Shown here in pieces: positions 57,293-64,000 of a stretch of 64,000 nucleotides of DNA. Where the stretch lies: contig JAKSYS010000050.1 in assembly GCA_022925895.1 (NCBI GenBank), positions 1 through 64,000 of the forward strand, read 5' to 3'. Numbering within the stretch: position 1 is the stretch's first letter; every line of letters begins with the position of its first letter. The notes below the pieces were generated by a model. The model was not told the DNA's origin. It was given only the letters and a program-made list of their open reading frames with translations, and made no database searches. Origin of the DNA: Fragilaria crotonensis (Eukaryota; Bacillariophyta; Fragilariophyceae; Fragilariales; Fragilariaceae). The translations under genes and the position numbers were made by a program.

Positions 57293-58225
57293 CTATCTAT
57301 CTTTTGACATGCCCCCACCATATGGCCCTTGCTCCACTCCAGCAGTTTTGTATTTGGATTTGCCAAACGAAATAGGAACGTACTTGTGCTTGTACATGTG
57401 CATGATTTGTCGTTTCATCGTCATGAAGAAGAGTACAAAAAAGTACATCAACAAGATCGGCCAAAACACAGGAATATCAAAGACCGAAAAGAATGTCATG
57501 CCAATGGAGGTAAAGGTTCCTCTAAAACATGCCAACCAGAACTTGAATTCCGGCAATCGACGTGCGAAAGGTCTGAATTCCTTCCCTTCCGAAGCGGTTG
57601 TCGGTAATCCCGGTGAATCTGCTTGGGGATCCTCTAGGGGAGACAAAAAGGCGATAAAATTATTGAGGAGAAAGATTCCCAACCCGTACGCCACAATGAA
57701 GTACCCCTGCACCATATAAATACGCAGGAAGAAGAGGAGAAGTAGCGCCACGAAACCTAACCATCGGGGTACAACATGAATCGTTGATTTATCCAACCAA
57801 TACTGAACGGCGCGTTTGACTAGAACCAAAAGAAAGAAAAGGTTAGACAAAATGCGAGGTATTGAACCTTTAAAAACCGTCCCAATGACTCTTCCGGTAA
57901 TCATCTCGGCAATGGAGGATGGCACTTGGTTGTCGAAGACAATGCGCCATAGTCTTGAGTCTTGAGGATAAACAACAAATTTTCCAGAAAGCGTATCTTT
58001 TAATCTGAAGACGGACTTCGTAAGGAAGATTGCAACATCCCGAAAAGGACGTTGCGCAAGTGACGAAACGACGAGGAGCTCGTGCACAGGCAGGTGAAAA
58101 ACATTGAAAACATCGTTTCCTTCCCGAACCACTTCTCATTTCAACTTTGTCTACTCACAATTGGTGCTTGTAGCCTCGAACGATGATCCTGTCGGAACAT
58201 CGTCTGTATCTGTACCTTCCATCAT
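57293..58225 (-). CDS. RER1: RER1 family ER-retrieval receptor
   Basis: RER1 is a Golgi membrane protein that returns escaped ER membrane proteins to the ER. Exon 1 (58225-58159, MMEGTDTDDVPTGSSFEATSTN) and exon 2 (57819-57293) join across a 339-nt intron (GTGAGT donor, TTCTAG acceptor, phase 1), giving 197 residues, the normal length. The family signature FKRAVQYWLDKSTIHVVPRW is restored at the junction. Four membrane segments follow (GFVALLLLFFLRIYM, IVAYGLGIFLLNNFIAFL, FTSIGMTFFSVFDIPVFW, ILLMYFFVLFFMTM). LPEFKFWLACFRGT and the MKRQIMHMYKHKYVPISFGK stretch are diagnostic. The intron itself is open in the frame of exon 2 from 58132, so an alternative N-terminus is conceivable, though the spliced form fits the family. 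Confidence 0.9.
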
Positions 58226-58628
58226 GGTGGCAACACTAGAAGAGAAGTAATCCTATGCCGAAGGACTCGCACCGATGAGCCAAGAATAAAGAGCGTCTGC
58301 ACCTGCCTGTCGCAACGCGAGACGAGTTAAAAAAATTGCAGTCTCTCTATCAGAGTACAGCAGGAGACGGTGGCGAATAATGCTACTACCGGTAGCTAGT
58401 AGTAGGGTCATGCGTCATGCAGATAAAAACAGCACGGTAATCAGTAGACTAGTAGAGTTTTTTTTTGACGAAGACGATTCGTATATGCATACTGCATACG
58501 ATATAGACATATAGATGAAATATATTGGACGAACGTTTGGGAATAACAAATTCTAATAAAAAGGGAGAAATGACAACCGGAGCGGCTTAAACCCACAGCA
58601 CGATACAATTCGCTACTCCAAGAAGTGG
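58226..58628. other. Spacer between RER1 and the coiled-coil protein gene
   Basis: About 400 bp holding the RER1 promoter and the 3' flank of the next gene. ACCGGTAGCTAGTAG-type spacer words lie at 58385-58410. No other feature is seen. Confidence 0.5.
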
Positions 58629-61600
58629 TTATAGGGTAGAATCCACAGCCTTGAGGGATCTCTCGTAGAAATCCAAGTGCTGGTACATCTCTTCGCCGAC
58701 AAGCATGCGACGTTGACTTCGAGGCGTCGGTGAACGTTGCGCGGGTCGTAGTGCAGGCCGATTTGCCGCTGACTCGTTGGATAGGGGAATTGAAGGTGGA
58801 TAGTTACCAGGATTGGTGCCGGGTCTTGATTGAAGGCGTTCCGCCATGCGATCACGAAACTTCTGCTTCACATCATTGACGCGATCAGTTGCAACATTAG
58901 CTGTGGACTGTCCATTTCTGGAGACATGAGCCTCTGAACCATGCCTTCTTGCGATTGTATTGGCCGAGACAATGGAATGCTCTCGTTCGGCAATGGCATA
59001 CGACGACTCTGATTGGAGCTCCGCGAGCTTGAGTTGCAAGATATCAATCTCTCGTTGCTTTTCTTCCCTAACTTTCCTGACTTCTTGCTTGGCTAAAATC
59101 GCTACTCTCGCCGCAAGCTCAGCACGGAGTTCGGCCCGCCGAGCTCGCCGTTGAAATGTTTCGCGTTCACGGGGGTCCTCTTCGTCTTCTTCTGCGTAGG
59201 AACCGTCAGAATCGTATTCATCTGAATAGCATGAGCTCTCGTACGTGATGACAGATGCCGTCGCGATCGATTCGTTCTCCATCTTAACAAGAATTGCTTC
59301 ATAGCGAGCAACCAACTTCTCGATCCGATCCCGCACTAAATTAAAAGACTTCTCAGCGATTACAAGCCGTTTCGAGATGGTTTTGACATCTTCCATAGCT
59401 GCCAAATAAACCATTTCTGATTCGGTCATCATGTCACCTTCGTAATCTTCATCTTCTTTCATCATATCTTCGGCGTCAATCTGCCGAGCTGTTGCTTCGT
59501 TGAGCTCAGAGCGCAGTTGCTGAGAAACACATTGTGTGAGAAATCTTCACGAGGTATGTTACGCAGACAAGAAACATAACTTACGATACATCGCTCGTTC
59601 GTCAACTTCAAGAGTATGCTTTGGCAATCTCCAATGGTAAACATTTCAAATCCTCTCATAGTGCGCGGTCCCAACGAAGGACAACGCATTTGCATGAAAT
59701 CGGTATCATCCATCCACGCCACTTCTTCCATAAAGGATGCTCCCTGCGAACCGTTGCGCGAGTAGTCACTGGCCACGGACATACTGTCGCTCATGTGAGA
59801 TCGATTGAGAGTCTGATTCATTCGTCGTTTCACGTAGTGAGTTCGCTCCGTGCGACGAGTCATGTTGATGGCGGTGACAACGTCATTTGGGCTTGCACCA
59901 TCTCGCCAAGCCTTGCTCACAATTACAGCGTCGCGCACCCGGTGAGAAGCCTGATAATAAGGCGTCAATGCGATATCGTCGACAGGGACGGTTCCGCCTT
60001 GACGCTCCAATCCGCGTTCTAGATCTTTCTCCATAATACGACTGCGCATCTCTGATAACGCGAAGCCCTTTTTGGCATCTTCAAATTTCTGAAACTCGAC
60101 TCGAGACATGCGGCCCGTGCTCGCTACTCTTGACATATCACGGTATGCACGGACGAGCTGCTTCGAGGCGCCTGGACTTACTCGATACTTCGATAAATCA
60201 CCGTGGTAAGGGACAAGAGCGATGCTGTGGTGATCATGGTAATCCGAAAATCCAGCCCCAGAGCCAGCGTCGCTCAATGCTGCATCAAAGACACCTCCTC
60301 TCGACATAAGCAGAAGGTGACGCTTTCGTGGGCTATTCGGCAATTCCTCGCGCAACGTCAACTCCGAGGACACGGCTAACTTGCCGGCAGGAGGATCAAG
60401 GCCGGACAGAGTCCTCTTGTGGGCAAAGGTAAGATGAGTAGGACGGTGCTGTGGTGCATCGTTTCCGCGCACAATCTTACGGGAAGGAGCGTATTTGGCG
60501 CTATCAGCTTCGCGACGTCCAGCCGTCATCATTTCACGGAAAGCGGGCGTTTTCACGAATCCATATTGATCGACTTCACTGCTCGACAAGTTCTCATCAA
60601 ACTCAGTTGGTCTCGTTCTCATTTCGAAGTCTTGTTGCGTTGTTTGTATGACTCGAAGTCCTCCTCGCAGTGTGATAACATTGAGTTCATCATCTTGCTT
60701 AGGAGCTGTACTCGCAGATAGGAGTTTCTGACCCTCATGTACTGATCGTAATCCACTTGAATTCTTGACTTCGGTTGAGCTTATGGAGGGGATTCCAAAC
60801 TTCGAAATGTCGTCAAAGACATCGGATTCATCATCGAGATCTCTCGCCGATACGACAGGCTTCGTTCGCGCAACATGCGCCGCCAATCTGTTGGTGGCGG
60901 ATGCCGGACGTGTTGGACGTTCAGATGCAACTGAAGTTGCCTTCGACGAAGCCATGCTATCTGAATCATCAGGATCCGCATCCATCAAATTCGGCACGTC
61001 TTGTCGCTTATCCAGGTACCCACGATAGCCACGACCGCCAGAAGCGAACGACCTCGGCGGAGGAATAAAATGATTTTGAACTTCTAGCGCCCGTTCTGTC
61101 GGAGGCTGGGGATCACTTAGCTTTCGTCGAATAATAGAAGCCGCACCGACGACGTTAGTGCGAACCCCATAACTGGGATCAGAGGTTAGGAACGAGGATG
61201 ATAAACCATTGGCAACACCATTTCCCATGTGAAAGAACGCGGATGAATCTTTGGAAACGCTTGTTCCAGGCGAAGACGGGGGCTGCGAAGAGCTGTCCAC
61301 ATCCCACGGGTCGTCTCGACCAAAGACTTGAGTTGGCGTGCGTGAAGGAGTATCTTCTGCAAACAAGTTGTGGATACTGAGTGTGGTGCTAGCAGATGTA
61401 CCGGCAACACTGTGTGCTCCACTTTGGCTGGCTGGTCGAGGATTACTGTGAGAAGTGAATCTCCCTAATCCGGCACCACTCGCGGTGACCGAACCACTGG
61501 TTCTCAGTGTTTGCTGCGTCGCTCTCCAGTTCGATTGAGTAGCTATCTTGGCATCGTTCAAGACAGCTGCCAAGTGAAAATCTGCAGCGCTCTTAGTGTC

Positions 61601-62704
61601 TCCATCAGAATCCACTGCATCTGACTCATCGGGGTGAGGGTCACGATTAGTTGGTTTCATTTGCACCGTACTATTAGGTGGCGTAGGATCCCGAAACCCT
61701 GCTGCGCCCACGGAACTGTCATCATAACTAGATTCCATCGCCATAACCTTGCCTCGCTTATCTTGCGTTCCTGGCCACGCCACAAAACCTGCCGACGACG
61801 ACGACGATACTTGTGATCGTGCCGGTGACGACGGTACCCTTGTCGTGCCAGTTTCGTCTTCCTTTTGCTGCATCGCTGCGGCCCTCGTTGTTGCGGAACC
61901 CACCTTCTTGGGTTGATCCGGTTTGGCAGCTGTTCGGTTGGCAAACATCGACGCCAGCCGTGCAATGCGCGGCGCTCGTCTAGACGCCGCTGACACCTCG
62001 GATGCCTCGTCGTTGTTGAGACCGACAGCGCTTCCAGACGAGATTACCTTGGGCGGGCCTCTAGCACCAACAGTACTTCCTCCTCGTCGTCGTCCGCTTC
62101 TAAAGGTGGACGGAGAAGATTTCTTTTCTTCTGAACTGGACAAGGAATCCAAAGACGAGCCTCGTTTTGATTTCTTTCTGCTGCGCCAGGACCCCTTCGA
62201 CGATTTGGACCTCAGCGAACCTTCGTCAGCCTCGATAATGGCGTCCCAGGTAGGTAGTTCAGGCGCCGACGAATTTTCTACTTGTGGTACCAAGAGTGGT
62301 TGTTCTTTCGGTTTCTGACGCTTTGTGGGAGAATGTGATGATGCGGTTCGCTTTGGTACGGACACCTTGATGAGATGCGAAGTTGCCTCCTCGTAGGCAG
62401 GTACGAATTGCAGCGCAGCCGTCCCGATCATATCTTCCGCTGACTGTCCCTTTCGGGGTTCATGTTGAGGATGAAAGCGATATCTTTCCGGCAACGCAGA
62501 ACTTGAAGGAGATTGAGACCGCACTGGGGTCGTCACCGTCGGTCCGTTTTCAAAGGACGAAGGGGAGCTACTCGGATACAGAGCAATGTCATCGTCAACA
62601 CCCCATACTGAAGGAGACGGAGGCGGGGATGAATTTGCAAGCAATGCTTGCTTTTCCTTGCCAATATGCTTGGAACGATTACGACCAATCACTGGTCGTC
62701 TCAT
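58629..62704 (-). CDS. Large disordered protein with C-terminal coiled coil
   Basis: Two exons, 62704-59585 and 59519-58629, joined across a 65-nt intron (GTAAGT donor, TTCTCAG acceptor, phase 0), give 1336 residues. I do not recognise it. The first 700 residues are Ser/Pro/Arg-rich and disordered, with basic patches (RSRKKSKRG). Residues about 830-1040 look more ordered (RRKLSD, YRDMSRVASTGRMSRVEFQKFED, VSKAWRDGASPNDVV). After the splice comes a long charged helix (MEDVKTISKRLVIAEKSFN, then RARRAELRAELAARVAI), likely a coiled coil, and a Pro/Arg-rich tail. The start at 62704 is the first ATG; the frame upstream opens only with a TTG. A cytoskeletal or scaffold role is a guess from composition. 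Confidence 0.75.
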
Positions 62705-63511
62705 AGCACAATGGTAAAACGGGTCCAAGTCAAACTCTCTTACCCTCGAACCTTGCGGTCAATCACCCTCGACTCCTCACTGGGATCAAATCTATAAGCC
62801 CACAAGTTCTATTGAATTGAAAGTAGAAGGCTCGTCTCGTATTATCTCCTCTTCCTTTGTAGCGCTTAAACTCCGCAACGACCTGTTCCCACCGTGATGT
62901 GGACACGTGAACGGAAAATGGCAAACCACCAACCGATTGGAAGCCGTTCAACTCACCCACTGGAATTTACGGAGGTAATTTCCTGGTCGTGTTCCAAAAA
63001 ATTGTCTGACCGCATTACGAAAATGACAGCGTTGAGTCCCAAGTTTCGAGGAAAATTCGTATGTGACGATACCGTATCAGTTTTCTTGTACTGAATCGTT
63101 ACACAGGAATTTAGTCGATGCGGAAACCCAGTCTTGGGAAGGACTGTAATATTCGAGTGTTCGAAGCTGTAGAAACACGATATTTTCACTGTCTCGTTGT
63201 CAAAAGCCAATAGAAGTTTCGCTGTCATCTCCGTCATCCTACTCATGCCCGCGCCAAACTTTTCCTTCGCGAGTTGCTATAAATCCTACTGGTCGACTAC
63301 AGTGGGGCGCCAGTAGCACCTGTAGCGAGCTCGCTCCACCATGTGCGCTTCGATGGGACTCAAATCAGAAGACGACACTCCCCAAGTTCTTTTCTTGTTC
63401 CCTTGACAACTGGTGAGTTTGTTTTCAACAGAAAGCACGCATTCAGGATTCTCACTCAGTCCGCTCCGCGCTCTCCGACTCAGTTCAAATTCCTCTCATT
63501 CACAATCTAAG
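62705..63511. other. Divergent spacer upstream of MCC beta
   Basis: About 800 bp. A 97-codon minus-strand frame at 62953-63246 has no recognisable motif. The rest is spacer and the leader of the MCC beta gene. Confidence 0.45.
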
Positions 63512-64000
63512 ATGACTTTGCTGCGTTCCGTTACATTTAGTCACCGGCTGTGTACGAGCAGTCGTCATTGCAATTCCAGATCGTCAATCTTCCCGGTGGC
63601 CTTCAACGACATGATGCCATCCCTGGTGGGATTGGCGAGAATGTCAACATTCGCAAGTGCTCCAGAAATTACATTCACACATGAACCGCACGCACTCCCG
63701 CAACTCAATTCCTACGTTCTCAATCTGAAAGATCCATCCGTTCAACAATCCATGGACCGGACTAACCTGCAAATACTGGAACTCGAGCGCCGTCTCGATC
63801 GAGTTCGACTCGGCGGAGGATCGACGGCCGTGGCGCGTCACATCAAACGTCACAAGCTTCTTCCTCGCGATCGCATGGAGCTCTTGGTCGACCCGGGAAC
63901 ACCTCTCTTGGAATTGTCCGCCCTTGCAGGCTACGACGATGATCCAACATTAAATTTGCCTTCGGGTGGCATTGTCACTGCGATCGGGGTCGTGGCAGGA
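63512..64000 (+). CDS. MCCC2: 3-methylcrotonyl-CoA carboxylase beta subunit (5' part, runs off the window)
   Basis: An open frame from the ATG at 63512 to the window end (163 codons, no stop). An N-terminal part rich in Arg, Ser and His without acids (TLLRSVTFSHRLCTSSRHCNS) fits a mitochondrial presequence. The start of a biotin-dependent carboxyltransferase follows: LERRLDRVRLGGGSTAVARHIKRHKLLPRDRMELLVDPGTPLLELSALAGYDDD, read as consecutive motifs, then LPSGGIVTAIGVVAG. The GYxxD and GGIVTAIG wording favours methylcrotonyl-CoA carboxylase beta over propionyl-CoA carboxylase beta. The enzyme carboxylates methylcrotonyl-CoA in leucine breakdown in mitochondria. Only about 30 percent of the expected length is in the window. 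Confidence 0.85.
   Translation, partial: MTLLRSVTFSHRLCTSSRHCNSRSSIFPVAFNDMMPSLVGLARMSTFASAPEITFTHEPHALPQLNSYVLNLKDPSVQQSMDRTNLQILELERRLDRVRLGGGSTAVARHIKRHKLLPRDRMELLVDPGTPLLELSALAGYDDDPTLNLPSGGIVTAIGVVAG

Overview
The window looks like nuclear DNA of a diatom, or a very close stramenopile. Intron-split genes carry short GT-AG introns (65-81 nt in the best cases). Several proteins have diatom-type bipartite plastid presequences, with an aromatic residue right after the signal-peptide site (SFAIP, NAFSP). There is a heat-shock-factor gene, a Dam1/DASH subunit, a Copia element of diatom type and a non-LTR element. This assignment is inference; no database was searched.

Layout: 0-10.5 kb is a compact gene block: the end of an unknown gene, an HMG-box-like protein, COG3, a membrane-anchored EEP phosphodiesterase, a LETM1-like protein and a PDZ-like protein. 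From 10.6 to 13.6 kb the DNA is decayed: a MITE, a broken type II membrane glycosyltransferase and a broken bestrophin-like channel gene. From 14.2 to 24.7 kb lies a Copia-type LTR element with a Gypsy-type LTR element inserted in it; both have matching target duplications, and both are broken fossils of recent age. A better preserved bestrophin-like paralogue follows (24.8-26.5 kb), with a second copy of the same MITE just upstream. From 27.5 to 34.3 kb are EIF1AD, a diverged beta-tubulin, a thylakoid-lumen-type protein, proline dehydrogenase with an EF-hand insert, and a secreted or plastid membrane protein. From 35 to 44.5 kb is a heavily decayed LINE (ORF1, endonuclease, RT, RNase H, zinc knuckle) in AT-rich DNA. 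From 44.9 to 49.9 kb are a heat-shock-factor gene, DAD1, and a plastid-targeted protein of six CysRS-C-terminal-like repeats plus a SAP domain. A 572-bp hAT-type MITE with a perfect 8-bp target duplication sits 60 nt upstream of that last gene. AT-rich gene-free DNA and a broken secreted modular gene fill 50.5-54.3 kb. The last block holds a nine-MORN-repeat protein, RER1, a long disordered/coiled-coil protein, and the 5' part of methylcrotonyl-CoA carboxylase beta, which runs off the window.

The genes do not form one pathway. Shared themes are secretory traffic (COG3, RER1), mitochondrial function (LETM1-like, proline dehydrogenase, MCC beta), plastid proteins, spindle components (beta-tubulin, DAD1) and nuclear regulators (HMG-like, HSF). 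Intergenic spacers are full of short GTAC and ACCGGT palindromes. Three host genes otherwise open over long stretches (proline dehydrogenase, HSF, the CysRS-like repeat protein) and the second bestrophin-like copy show isolated frame breaks. These may be assembly errors or recent lesions.
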